A stretch of DNA of 64,000 nucleotides, from positions 62,001-126,000 of the forward strand of contig JAMZAV010000902.1 of assembly GCA_024449915.1 (NCBI GenBank), read 5' to 3'. Numbering within the stretch: the first letter of the stretch is position 1; each line of letters opens with the position of its first letter. The notes beneath the pieces were generated by a model. That model worked only from the letters and a program-made list of their open reading frames with translations, did not search any database and had not been told where the DNA came from. The DNA comes from Sweltsa coloradensis (lineage: Eukaryota; Arthropoda; Insecta; Plecoptera; Chloroperlidae). Made by a program: the position numbers and the translations under genes. Of this stretch, positions 1 through 10,988 are shown piece by piece.

Positions 1-420
1 ATAAGTTTTTTTTGGCATCATGATAATATGTACACCAAAAATACGAAAGAATTTGGGACAAATTAATATTAAAATTGGAGGTAAAAGAATCGAGGTAGTG
101 ACAGAAATTAAACATCTCGGTATAATAATAGATCAGGAATTAACCCTCAAACAGCATGGACAATATATTATCAAGAAGATGGCAAAAAAGTAGGTTTATT
201 TTTAAGAATACATAGACTTATACCTATTAAAGCAAAAATATTGTTGTACCAAGCAATTGTTGCCCCTCATATAGACTACTGTAGTTCCCTACTGTTCTTA
301 TTAGGAAAAAATGAAATAACAGTTTTGCAAAAACAACAAAATAAAGCAATGCGAGCTATATTGGGGGTAAACAGAAGTACATCCATAAATAAAATGTGCT
401 CAGCTCTAGAATGGATGCTG
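1..420 (+). pseudogene. Non-LTR retrotransposon (LINE) reverse-transcriptase fragment, broken
   Basis: Translation gives typical C-terminal RT and thumb-region sequence of a LINE ORF2: a KHLGIIIDQELTLKQH stretch (about 105-155), then after a frameshift near 187-190 a KVGLFLRIHRLIPIKAKI stretch running into LLYQAIVAPHIDYC and QKQQNKAMRAILGVNR (190-385). These match, from memory of the family, the 'hLGi.iD..LtW..Hi' and 'YyalihPhi.Yc..vwg' blocks of Jockey/RTE-like elements. It enters from the left edge, so the catalytic FADD region lies outside the window. The reading frame is shifted once and is then cut by a foldback element at 421. A possible continuation (VQDLTIAL, 1010-1034) follows that insertion. 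Inactive relic; clade uncertain. Confidence 0.85.
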
Positions 421-1007
421 TCAGGGTCATATATAAATCAAGAGGTCTGAAAGATACCTCTTTCACCGACATCTCGTGGTCAACTCTTGGTGCCATTATT
501 TATATTGCCCTGTGAACTACATTATCGATCGATGGAAGTTCCCTAGACTATTTGATGTTATTAATATTATTTAGGAGGCTTTGAAAGACTCTTGGTCAAC
601 AAAATAGTCAATATCTAGAAGGCAGTCAGAAGAAAAATACAATTTTCTCAAAACAAAAGCATAAAACAAACTTGGTGGTTTGCAAATAAGACTTGACAGC
701 TAATATAGAATTATTGGAAATTAACTAGAAACTAAGGCAAATATAAGAACTAAGGAATAGTCTTAATGCTATGCCTAGGCCAAGGTATCGATATATAATG
801 CTCTCTTTACGTTCCATATTGTATTTCTTCTAGGCTTGATAGTTTCTCTGGTGAATAGAGAATTTTCTTTTGACATTATCAGCCATGTTTCTTATTATGT
901 CGACAATGCAGTTCACAGGGCGATATAAATAATGACACCAAGAGTTGACCACGAGATGTCGGTGAAAGAGGTATCTTTCAGACCTCTTGATTTATATATG
1001 ACCCTGA
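421..1007. mobile_element. Foldback/TIR DNA element inserted in the LINE
   Basis: The first ~107 bases (421-527) reappear as reverse complement at 900-1007 with only a few mismatches. The termini read TCAGGGTCAT and ATGACCCTGA. The trinucleotide CTG occurs directly before (418-420) and directly after (1008-1010), a candidate 3-bp target-site duplication. The ~370-bp interior has no open frame of note. Non-autonomous class II element; superfamily not assigned. Confidence 0.8.
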
Positions 1008-1010
1008 CTG

Positions 1011-3449
1011 TACAAGACCTTACAATAGCACTGGTTGGCAACTAGGAGGAGACCTTTACTAGAAGCTTATTACCTGTGAAAAAAGCTTCATACATGATTT
1101 TTATGTAACATAATTAGATCTATGCTTAAGTAAGGTCGTACAGAAAACGCAAAAATTTTAAACATATCTAGCCTATCAATTTTAGTTATTAGCCAATCAA
1201 TCAGTTTGTATTTCTACTTAAAGATTGTTACTGTACTTCTTGCCGCTGTTGAGTTCTTGGATAGGGTTAAGCTATTAGGGGTGGGACAATTAAACTTATT
1301 GTAACGGATGATTTGAGGTTTCATGGTACTGTGTATTTGGTCAACGCATCAACGTTGGAACAATTTAAGCTTGGACGACAGAATCATATCACACTCGGGG
1401 CAATGCATATACAGTGATTTTAAATATTAATCTAATTTATAAAGACAACGGCCTATACCAACCTAATCTGTTATAAGGCTAAATATACACTTTCGGCTTT
1501 TTGTATGGAGCCAAGCTAGGATCTACGTCCAAAACACCAAAACCTAAAGGCTATTGCCTTGGAGTGAACTGTCCTAATGGTAGACTAAAGGGCTAGGTTA
1601 ATGCAGTATATTGAAGGCCCAGCCCAATTAAAGCTTGATGCATAATAGCTACTAGTTATAAAAGCATTATGACGTACCTTATAGTGTGCTCAACATTTCC
1701 TTCGTCTAAATGATACACGGAAATAAATAGAAACAAACCATCAATCAAAACAATGTCAACACCAGAGAGCCGCCATGACAGGAACACGTACGTAGTGTGC
1801 CACACACTCGAAGACACAAAGAGCTCCAGAAGAAAGATGCACATTGCGATGAGTTGTTGTTGTAGTACTATTTTATACTGATTTATTTTCTAAAACAAAA
1901 TATCTTACATTGTCTAGTTCTATACTATACGTTCAGACTATTTAAATATTAAACATTCATTTATTTGTTAACAATACATTTGTAACATCAATAAATTTTA
2001 TAGGTCTCCGTATCACATGAACATTCTACATAAACCGTCATTTGATTTACCATCAAAATAAATTCACTATTTTCATTATTGACGTCCTCGACAGCCTTTT
2101 CTGTAAATCCTCTTTATTTTGTTTTGTAATTTAATCAAGTGGTTCGGTCAAAATATGCTGATTACCAAGAAGAGGTGTGATTTTGGAATGCACATTTTTG
2201 GGTGTTTGAGTGTATATTTGTACACAAATTCAAGATGTGGTGTAGTATCTATGTGGCGAAAAAACGTAGCAAGTTAAAGCCAAATTAAGAAATTGCTCAA
2301 AACGTTAATTTTCGCTATTTTCATGATCAAAAAAATTGTAAAATTTGTGTAAAATCACAGTTGCAAGATATAATTTTTTAAACGGTCATTTTAGTGTAGT
2401 ATTATGCTATAGGTTTTGTGTAAAAATATATTTTTTTTGTGTAATAGCTCCTTTCACTAAGCTTTTTAAGCATTTGATAGATAAATTATTCAACAATAAT
2501 GTAGACAAAAATATAATAATTAATCAATTTTTTAAATGAAAAGTTCTTCAAAAAGTTTTTAGTTTACTACGTAATCTTAATCGTTGTTCCGCATGTTTTA
2601 TTATTCTTTAGAGAGGCATGTCAACTTGTGAAGTCTGTTTAAATATTACTATTGACAAGAAAACTGTTGTTGGGAAAAAATTATATAAAAATAAAACAAC
2701 ATTATCTAGATAATTTTCTACACTTTATAGATCACTTTTCGGAGAATTATCTTCATCTTTATCTATAAAAAATAAATAATCTAGTCACAACACTGTACAT
2801 GTACCCTGTACTCGGTTGGTTTGTTATTTTGCCCTTCTCACGAACTCTTGACATCAATATTTCATGTGTGCGTGCACAACCCGTGTTTCAACCAGTAAAC
2901 GATTCATACTAATCATATGCGTAAAATATACCAAATAAATAAACGTTTATTACTCTCTCCATCATTAATTTTATGTTTACTATTTGTGGGTCAAAACTTG
3001 CTTCAAATACACAAAAAATTATCTTGTTATTTGTATAAAGAAATTAATTTGTCTTCATTTTATCTAGTTATTCATTGCATAAACATATTTAAGTTGTTTT
3101 GAGTCTCATTATTTGCACTTTTTGTCATAAACCCGAAGTTAAAACTGTTATAGTATCACACAATTGCATTCTGAAATATATTATGCAATTATACTTCTAT
3201 CTAAGTTTGAAAGACAACATGAAACAATATAATAATACTCAAGGATAGGCGTTTAATCAGTAAATTTAACAAATTTAACCTGCAGTAGAAATGTTTTAAT
3301 GTTCCTCGTGGGGCTGGAGGGGGTGGAGGCGAGCAAGAGTTTTCACGACTATAACTAAATGGCTCTTCCATCCTAAAGCCGACATGTTCCATCTAATAGA
3401 GACATTTTCTGAGATGAACGGGAAATGGGATTGGAAACGGAAATGTAGA
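1011..3449. other. AT-rich DNA, no gene recognised
   Basis: Apart from the possible few codons of LINE continuation at the left edge, no coding, RNA or repeat signal was found. Short open frames at 1656-1844, 2345-2539 and 2917-3102 are about 60 codons, low in complexity and match no domain I know. Confidence 0.5.
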
Positions 3450-3497
3450 CCCCCCCCCTCTCTCTCTTTCTCTCTCTAACTCTCTCCCTCTCTCGTA
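3450..3497. repeat. C-run followed by CT-rich microsatellite
   Basis: A run of eight or nine C leads into an imperfect (CT)n tract, pyrimidine-only for about 45 bases. Confidence 0.9.
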
Positions 3498-4879
3498 ATG
3501 AAGTGGTGATAAAGTGATCAAGCTACTGACTACTAGTAAACGGTTAGTGGTAAGTGGAATACTCTCAACTACTTATTTCCTGAATTAAAACCAATTTTGT
3601 GACCGTGTAACACGGCTTATTCAAATATCGAGTTCTACAGAGTTCTGATTGATTAGTAGAAATTTTGATAGTCGAACAAATACGAAGGTTTGGAAGAAGT
3701 AAGATGTTAATGGCAATCCAAAACAAATTGTTTTTATAAATCGCATACGTATTTTAAAAGACTACATGACGTTTCACTGCAATAGTTCGGCAAGTTATGC
3801 TTTCTTTAAAAGCATAATTGATTATGTTTATGTTCATGTAAAAGAATATAAACGATACATGTACAAGTTTGTCGTATCACACAAACGACATTGTATAAAC
3901 GTTTGTTTTTTGTATTATAACGAAGTCTTCCATTCATATTGATGAAAGACCTTACTAGTTCTATGTTAAGTTATTTTTCCTTCAGGCAAATGAAACGAAA
4001 TCAGTTATGCATTTTATATTTATAAAAAATAGAAAACAGTAACGCTTGTATATTGTTTCTATTTTCCGAAATGAAATATTAATATTTATTCATAGAAAGC
4101 AAAATTGGTATTTCAATATATTTGTTTCATTCGAAATTGATTTATATCAACATTCTGAAACTCGATGGTTTTAGTAAATATCGTGTTTTTCCACTAGACT
4201 ATTCACCAAACTTTCTCATTTAGTATTGCCTGGTAGAGAATGCGCAATATTTTGTATATACAAACATAAAACAAATAAAACGATCTACCAATGTCGTATA
4301 ATATTAAGTATCAATTCAAATTCTCAATCCATATTTCATCCTATTGGTTAGGGGAGGTAGTATTTAAATATGGATTTAAAAAAAAAATCCAACTGCACCA
4401 GGAATTGAATTGAGGCGCTTGCCGAATGGTATCAAATATAATTTAATGATATTATTCCACAAAAAAACTCGAGATTAATAAAATTGATCTTAGCAAAAAA
4501 TGTAAATTAGCGGAATTCTCTCCTGACATTTCTCACAACTCTACCAATAATATATTTAATTCCTCAACCAATCCACGTCCCGATAAGCCTCGATGCATTA
4601 CACAATATGGAAATCCCCCAGTAATCAATCCATCAACTTTGAAAACGATATTGCTTCATCCCCGTGAAAAACAGTTCCGCTTATTTAAAGCTAATCCCTT
4701 CAACCCTCCGCCCTCGTATTTCTCTGACCAATAGGCCTACGAGTCGAGATTTCCCCCGATATTCCAACATTTTTCCAATAATGGTTCGCTTTTCCTACAC
4801 CCGTGCGAGTCTGGCGCTGTCATCGACACATGCGATATATTTCATTGGTTTAGCGTCCAGTGCGCGGACTGTGGGAATC
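3498..4879. other. AT-rich DNA, no gene recognised
   Basis: No feature supported. The ~86-codon open frame at 4664-4924 runs into SINE S1 and has no recognisable domain. Confidence 0.5.
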
Positions 4880-5120
4880 TACACAATACTACAGTGTTGG
4901 CTCGAGAGCTATGCGCTTGACTGATTCGGGAGGTCCCGGGTTCGAATTCCGTAGAGACCGTAAATTTTGACTGAAGGTTTTTCCGAAAGTTTCCTCAGTC
5001 GTTAATGCGAATGCAATGGATAAACAACCCTCGAACACCTTTTCTCTTCACATATTGTCCTATCCGCAACATACCTAGTTCACCTGAAAAGGGTATACTG
5101 CACCCTATAACAAGTTTAAT
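4880..5120 (+). mobile_element. tRNA-derived SINE, family S1
   Basis: The head (about 4892-4965) resembles a tRNA, with a B-box-like GGTTCGAATTC after GGTCCCG. The body (ACTGAAGGTTTTTCCGA, CAGTCGTTAATGCGAATG, CATATTGTCCTATCCGCAAC) recurs at 16482-16725 (+), 6522-6765 (-) and 43450-43655 (-), which identifies a dispersed family. The tail near 5090 (ACCTGAAAAGGGTATACTG) is shared with the other copies. A pol III promoter is expected in the head. Confidence 0.85.
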
Positions 5121-5588
5121 TTTCACGTTTTTATAAATTTGTCTGCTAAAAAGGGTATAGGCATGTCCCAAGATCGGTAAAATACACCATTCTACAAGGT
5201 GGGCTCATTGGGGTACGATACGTCACGATGCATCTACGTCATCATGTAATCAGTTTGATTCAATTGGCTGACTAGTTCGTGTTCTTTGAATAAACGAACA
5301 CGTTTTATAGGGCAAGATGTATTAACCCAAAATGTGGCTTTCTAACTTAACAATTTAAAAATAGTAAGTATTTAAATGTTTAGATTTTAAAAAAATCCTT
5401 GATTTTCTAGGGGAGAATGCTGGTTTTTAATCTTAAATTGATATCAAAGTTCCAAAATAATCCAAAATTTGATGTTTTCAAATTTTGTTGTAATTTTTCA
5501 TTTCCCCCCTACCTTTTGTTTAAATTGAATGAACTACAGGCAAACAAAATATCCGGGTCATCCCGAACATTTGTGAATTTTTGTGTTT
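5121..5588. other. AT-rich spacer, no gene recognised
   Basis: Nothing coding or structured was seen between SINE S1 and the H1 element. Confidence 0.5.
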
Positions 5589-5589
5589 T

Positions 5590-6209
5590 TGGATGAGCGT
5601 AGCGAGCGAAGCGAAGATTCCATTTCACTACACTGGAGAAAAAAATCCGGAATGTTTTTTTTTCTTTTTTTTTGTATTTTTGTGTGTCTGTGAACACGAT
5701 TCCGGCTAAACCAACACTCTGATTGCGATGAAATTTTATGGAGGTCTATTAAATCTCTGAACGAAGAACTGCACGGGGGGAAAAATCGATCGAAAAATTA
5801 TTTCTCATGAAAATCGCAATTGTACGATTTTTTTCGATTTTTTTAAAAATTCTTCGACTAACAACATCTACATGATTTATCCGATTGTAATGATTTTTTC
5901 ACAGAACCTTAATTTTATGAATTAATATATTCGTGTGAAATTTGAGCGCAATCAAAAACATTTCTATGATAATCGCAATTTTACGATTTTTTTCAATTTT
6001 TAACATTTCTTCGACGAATAAAACCTACATGCTTTATCCGATTGTGATGATTTTTTCACAAAACTTTAAATTTATGAATAAATATATTCGTTTGAAATTT
6101 GAGCGTAATCGAAGAATTATCTATTAAACAAATCACAATTTTACGCTTTTTTCGTTTAAAAAAAATTACGCTCATCCATCAACGCGGCGGGACTTAAGCG
6201 TTTTCCTAG
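5590..6209 (+). mobile_element. Helentron-like non-autonomous element (HINE), family H1, copy 1
   Basis: It begins TGGATGAGCGTAGCGAGCG and ends with the inverted subterminal motif CGCTCATCCA. A GC hairpin follows (AACGC / GCGTT around a 12-nt loop), then TTCCTAG. Both flanking bases are T. The interior holds roughly 180-bp direct repeats (blocks beginning near TTGAGCGCAATC and ending near TATTCGTGTGAAA). This layout (subterminal inverted repeat, 3' hairpin, CTAG end, TT target, central tandem repeats) is what is known for DINE-1/HINE elements mobilised by Helentrons. No Rep/helicase is encoded here. Confidence 0.8.
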
Positions 6210-6469
6210 TTATCCACAATTTGATTTTTTAACCATTACAAAAATCCTTCTTATCATTAGAAATAAGTAAGGGAAAATGCAACTAATTCTAAACCAAACA
6301 AAGCAGCATTGTATTTGGGTTAATAGTAAGGAAAACTTGCAGATATATTTGTGTAGATTTTGTAAAGCCTAGGCTGGGCCTAGGTCTAACGTCACTCGGG
6401 AACCACGGACAGTCAACCACCCTCTACGAGTCAACCTGTTTAGACTAGTAAATTTATCAATATTGGGCT

Positions 6470-6817
6470 TGTACACCCGGCGTCAGAAGTAAATAAATAA
6501 ATAATTTTTTGTAGGATGCTTGCTGTAGGGTATACACATCAGATTTAACCGGTGTGACCCTCTTCAGGTATCTAACTAGGTATGTTGCGGATAGGACAAT
6601 TGTGAAGGGACGTCCGAGGGCTATTCAAGAGGACTCAATCTCTTGCAGTCGCATTAACGACTGAGAAAAACCACGAAAAAAACCTTCAGTCAGGATTGCC
6701 GGTCTCGACGGGATTCGAACTCTGGACCTCCCGAATCAGAGTCCAACAATGACGGTAGTAAATCAAGGTGTATGTACAATAACCATCCCTTGATTTACTT
6801 CTGACGCCGGGTGTACA
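6470..6817. mobile_element. Inverted-repeat element (MITE-like) interrupted by SINE S1
   Basis: A perfect 25-bp inverted repeat (6470-6494 and 6793-6817, core CACCCGGCGTCAGAAGTAAA) brackets a reverse-strand S1 SINE. A second, nested hairpin lies on the right: AGTAAATCAAGG at 6757-6768 pairs with 6788-6799 across a 19-nt loop. Confidence 0.7.
6522..6765 (-). mobile_element. tRNA-derived SINE, family S1
   Basis: Reverse complement of the S1 consensus. The tail (CAGGTATCTAACTAGGTATG) is at about 6565-6584, the body (GGACAATTGTGAAGGGACG) at 6594-6612, and the tRNA-like head with B box (GGATTCGAACTCTGGACC) at about 6711-6728. Confidence 0.85.
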
Positions 6818-6865
6818 TATTACCCCACACTGTCGACCTATCCCGTGACGAGACAGATAACTACA

Positions 6866-7453
6866 CTAGGGAAACGCCAAAGTGAGTTAGCCAAGTGTTT
6901 TGACTTCTAAAACCGGACCGTCTGGTCACCTTACAGGAACTCACTCTGCTTGCCACAATAATTATTTAAATTGAACATTCAAAATGCGAATCGTAATCAA
7001 AACGTATTAGCGTGAAGCAGTAACAAATTTCCAAGATATAACAAAAGCGCCTAATTTTTATTTCCCATTTAACACCCCTAAAAAATAATATGTGGGTGTA
7101 AAAATATAAAAAAGTTAGAACTGACGGGTATCGAACCCCATTTATCCGTACTATAGGCTAAATGGTTACCACTAGGCCATGCAGGCCACGTCAACCTCGT
7201 CCCGCTAACTGCTACGAAACAAATGCCATTGATATTAAAAATTACATTTGTATTTATTGTACGATTAAATCGCAATAGATCTAGCTGATTTTGTCAACAG
7301 TTCTCAGTAAACTTGTACCGGATGTTTGTTTAAAATTTCAGCGCAATCTGTTCAGTGGTTCGGCTGATTTTTGACGTACAGACACACAGAATCACAGAAT
7401 GAGAGCCGTTTGAGTTGAATGGAGACACTCGGTCGCTTTGCTCCCTCGTTTAA
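6866..7453 (-). mobile_element. Family B unit 1
   Basis: About 588 bp. Its 3' fold-back is degenerate (only CTAGGGAAACGCC at 6866 and a disrupted second arm near 6945). A tRNA-like segment lies at about 7120-7195 on the minus strand, with B-box-like GGTTCGATACC. Confidence 0.7.
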
Positions 7454-7970
7454 CTACGGAAACGCCAAAGTCGTTGTTAAACGAGTGAGTGAGCACCATG
7501 TGCAATCGTGTTCGAAACGTATTAGCGTAAAACATTAACAAATTTCCAAGATAAAACAAAATCACCTAATTTTTACTTCCCATTTAACAACCCTCAAATA
7601 TAATATGTGGGTGTAAAAATATAAAAAAGTTCTACCTCACAGGCATCGAACCCCGACCCTCCGTGCGGTAGGCTTAATGCTTACCACTAAGCCATACCAG
7701 CCAGATAGATCTCGTCCCGCTAGCTGCTACTAAACAAATGCTTTCGATATTTAAAAAATAACATTTTTATTTATTGTGGGATTAAATCGCAATGCATCCA
7801 GCTGATTTTGTTAACAGTTCTCAATAAACTCGTACCGGATGTCTGTTTAAAATTTCAGCGCAATCTGTTCAGCGGTTCGGCTGATTTTTGACGTACAGAC
7901 AGACAGAATCACAGAATGAGGGCCGTTTGAGTTGAATGGAGACACTCGGTCGCTCCGCTCCCTCGTTTAA
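7454..7970 (-). mobile_element. Family B unit 2, internally deleted
   Basis: About 517 bp, the shortest unit. The outer arm (7454-7500) passes straight to body sequence, so the inner arm and loop of the 3' fold-back are missing. The tRNA-like block is at about 7640-7705. Confidence 0.7.
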
Positions 7971-8649
7971 CTAGGGAAACGCCAAAGTCGTTGTTAAACG
8001 AGTGAGTAAGCCAAGTGTTGAGTACCCGGGAACATCCCCTTTCCTCCCCTATACCTAAGGCTGGATCTAGCCCAGTATGAGAAATGATACCGGGTACTCA
8101 ACACATATCTCACTCACTCGTTTAACAACGACTTTGGCGTTTCCCTTGTTATTTAAATTTAACATTTAAAATGCGAATAATGTTCAAAACGTATTAGCAT
8201 GAAGCATTAACAAATTTCCAAGATAAAACAAAATCACCTAATTCTTATTTCCCATTTAAACACCCCTCAAAAATTATATGTGTGTGTAAAAATATAAAAA
8301 GTTCTAACTAACGGGTATCGAACCCCAACCCTCCGTGCGGTAGGCTAAATGCTAATCAATAGGCCATGCAAGCCACGTAGAAATCGTCCCGCTAGCTGCT
8401 ACTAAACAAAATGCTATCGATATTTTTAAAAATCACATTTTTATTTATTGTGGAATTAAATCGCAATGGATCTAGCTGATTTTGTTAGCAGTTCTCAGTA
8501 AACTCGTACCGGATGTCTGTTTAAAATTTCAGCCCAATCTGTTCAGCGGTTCGGCTGATTTTCGACGTACAGACAGACAGAATCACAGATTGAGAGCCGT
8601 TTGAGTTGAATGGAGACACTCGGTCGCTCCGCTCCCTCGTTTAATTAAA
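7971..8649 (-). mobile_element. Family B unit 3
   Basis: About 679 bp with both arms of the 3' fold-back (7971-8030 and 8085-8150). tRNA-like block at about 8310-8375. The 5' end on the minus strand has a small duplication (TTAATTAAA). Confidence 0.75.
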
Positions 8650-9326
8650 CTAGGAAAACGCCAAAGTCGTTGTTAAACGAGTGAGTGACCTATGTGTATA
8701 GTATCCGGTATCATTTCCACACTGGGCTACATCGAGCCTAAGGTAGATGGGAGAAAAGGCGATGTTCCCGGGTACTCAACACATGGCTCACTCACTCGTT
8801 TAACAACGACTTTGGCGTTTCCCTAGTTATTTAAATTGAACATTTAAAATGCGAATCATGTTCAAAACGGATAAGCGGGAAACATTACAAAACTACCAAG
8901 AGAAAACAAAATCACCTAAGTTTTATTACCCATTTAACACCCCTCAAAAATAATATGTGGGTGTAAAAATATAAAAAAGTTCGAGCTAATGGGTATCGAA
9001 CCCCAACCCTCCGTGCGGTAGTCTAAATACTTACCAATAGGCCATGCAAGCCACGTAGTTGTCAACCCACTAGCTGCTACTAAACAAATGCTATAGATAT
9101 TTTAAAAATCACATTTTAATTTATTGTAGGATTAAATCGTAATGAATCTAGCTGATTTTGTTAGCAGTTCTCAGTAAACTCGTACCGGATGTCTGTTTAA
9201 AATTTCAGCCCAATCTGTTCAGCGGTTCGGCTGATTTTCGACGTACAGACAGACAGACAGACAGAATCACAATGAGAGCCGTTCGAGTTGAATGGAGACA
9301 CTCGGTCGCTCCGCTCCCTCGTTTAA
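8650..9326 (-). mobile_element. Family B unit 4
   Basis: About 677 bp. Complete fold-back (8650-8700 and 8765-8830) and tRNA-like block (about 8990-9055). The microsatellite GACAGACAGACAGACAG at about 9248-9264 is expanded relative to other units. Confidence 0.75.
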
Positions 9327-10008
9327 CTAGGGAAACGCCAAAGTCGTTGTTAAACGAGTGAGTGAGCGCCATGTGTATAGTACGCGGTATCATTCCCCAT
9401 ACTGGGCTACATCCAGGCTTGGGTATATGGATGGGAGGAAATTGGATGTTCCTGGGTACTCAACACTTGGCTCGCTCACTCGTTTAACAACGACTTTGGC
9501 GTTTCCCTAGTTATTTAAATTGAACATTCAAAATGCGAATCGTGTTCGAAACGTATTAGCGTGAAACATTGAGAAATTTCCAAGATAAACAAAATCATCT
9601 AATTTTTATTTCCAATTTAAACACCCCTCAAATATAATATGTGGGTGTAAAAATATAAAAAAGTTGTAACCAATGAGCCTCGAACCGCAACCCTCCGTGC
9701 GGTAGGCTAAATGCTTACCTCTAAGCCATGCCAGCGACATAGAATTAGTCCCGCTAGCTGCTACTAAACAAATGCTATCGATTTTTTAAAAATCACATTT
9801 TTATTTATTGTAGGCTTAAATCGCAATGGATCGAGCTGATTTTGTTAACAGTTCTCAGTAAACTCGTACCGGATGTCGGTTTCAAATTTCAGCGCAATCT
9901 GTTCAGCGGTTCGGCTGATTTTCGACGTACAGACAGACAGACAGAATCACAGAATGAGGGCCGTTAAAGTTGAATGGAGACACTCAGTCGCTCCGCTCCC
10001 TCGTTTAA
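9327..10008 (-). mobile_element. Family B unit 5
   Basis: About 682 bp. Complete fold-back (9327-9380 and 9455-9515) and tRNA-like block (about 9670-9735). Its 5' end at 10008 borders CTATGGCCGAG rather than another family B terminus, so this is the end of the array. Confidence 0.75.
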
Positions 10009-10078
10009 CTATGGCCGAGTGCTGAGCGCAACGATGCAGCAGAGATGCAGTTACACGCATGATACGTCTGTAATCATA

Positions 10079-10988
10079 GATATTAAACACCTATAGTAGG
10101 CTAGATTCGCAGTCTGCAATACGTCCGCACAGGCGCGAGCGTAGAAAATTGAAGCGTCAAACCCACCTTTTCAAAATGGCAATTTGGCGTTTTAATTTAT
10201 GCTTTCTTAATACAATTAAGTATTTTACTGAATTATTTGATATTGTTTTAGCTTGTGTAGCATGGGAGTGCACAAACAGAAAGCAGAAACAGAAACAGAA
10301 AAAAGATGTGTGGCTCGTGGGTCTGTGTGGCTCTTTGGTTTGTGTGGCTCGTTGGTCTTGTTGTTAGCGTATCTGCTTCCAATGCAGAAGGTCCAGGGTT
10401 CGATTCCCGCCATAGTCAGAATTTTTTTACCTTCTGATTTGGACTTAAGTCCATCAGTTTCTTGTCTTAGGAGTTTGTAAACGGTGACTTTGGAGCCGTC
10501 CTAGCAACGAAGCACATAATAAATTCAGAGTTGTGCTGAATCGGCCTTGTTGATTCGCGGGTGTTCGCACTGTCCACTGTCCATACCACTGATTGCTATA
10601 TTTCCCATTACAAATAACGATCTTTGGTTGGTTATCGCTCACTCGCCGATTGCGTCGGGGCCTACAGGGTTGGCTTAGTCGCTTTGATTTAAAGTCCCCC
10701 ACTGAAAATCAGTTAGGCTATATAACTGAGTGGGTAGACTCTAAATACAATTTATTTATTTATTTTATTTAATAAGAAGTTATTGCATAAGGGAATTAAG
10801 TAATCATTTGGTGTTAATGGCTAATATGCTTAGCTCACCTGTCAAACTGACGGCCATCTTTAAAAATATTTGGTCTACAAATCGCTCCCATCTACTTAAC
10901 ATGCAAACTCACCCTTACAAGATGGCTTCAAATTGTCACGGAAGTGGACCAAGCCTGCGGATCTAGCTTGCTATAGATGTTTAATATC
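10079..10988. mobile_element. TIR element X, copy 1, carrying a nested S3 SINE
   Basis: Ends are inverted repeats: GATATTAAACACCTATAGTA at the left and the reverse complement of GATATTAAACATCTATAGCA at 10969-10988. Body sequence such as GGCGCGAGCGTAG and GATTGCATAAGG-type blocks is shared with 54466-54868, which lacks the ~500-bp SINE insertion. No ORF. DNA transposon, superfamily unknown. Confidence 0.75.
10307..10779 (+). mobile_element. tRNA-derived SINE, family S3, full-length
   Basis: The head carries a tRNA-like anticodon arm (TCTGC-TTCCAAT-GCAGA, about 10372-10388) and B box GGTTCGATTCC. The 3' region contains a conserved hairpin block (CCCCCACTGAAAATCAGTTA ... AACTGAGTGGG, about 10695-10735) and an ATTT-rich tail. 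The 5' end has about three imperfect copies of TGTGTGGCTCGTTGG (10307-10360). Further copies are at 35982-36405 and as fragments elsewhere. The absence of this block in X copy 2 shows it is a separate insertion. Confidence 0.85.

Larger units (their letters stand above)
6866..10008 (-). mobile_element. Head-to-tail array of five family B Helentron-like units with embedded tRNA-like segments
   Basis: Read on the minus strand, each unit starts TTAAACGAGGGAGCGGAGCG and ends in a fold-back region whose terminus is CTCGTTTAACAACGACTTTG followed by GCGTTTCCCTAG. The terminal CTAG of one unit directly abuts the TTAAACGAG start of the next. The terminal plan (TTAAACGAG inverted near the 3' end, AACG/CGTT hairpin, CTAG) parallels family H1. 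Every unit contains a tRNA-like block, and in units 2-5 a GACAGACAGA-type microsatellite. No transposase or helicase ORF is present. Confidence 0.8.

Noticed and set aside
7120..7195. Functional tRNA gene in family B unit 1 (and similar blocks in units 2-5)
   Set aside because: B box is good, but the acceptor stem and anticodon loop do not form a canonical cloverleaf; repeated in every array unit.
10372..10412. Functional tRNA gene at the S3 head (TTCCAAT anticodon loop)
   Set aside because: Anticodon arm and B box look good but the acceptor stem does not close and the head is fused to a SINE body.
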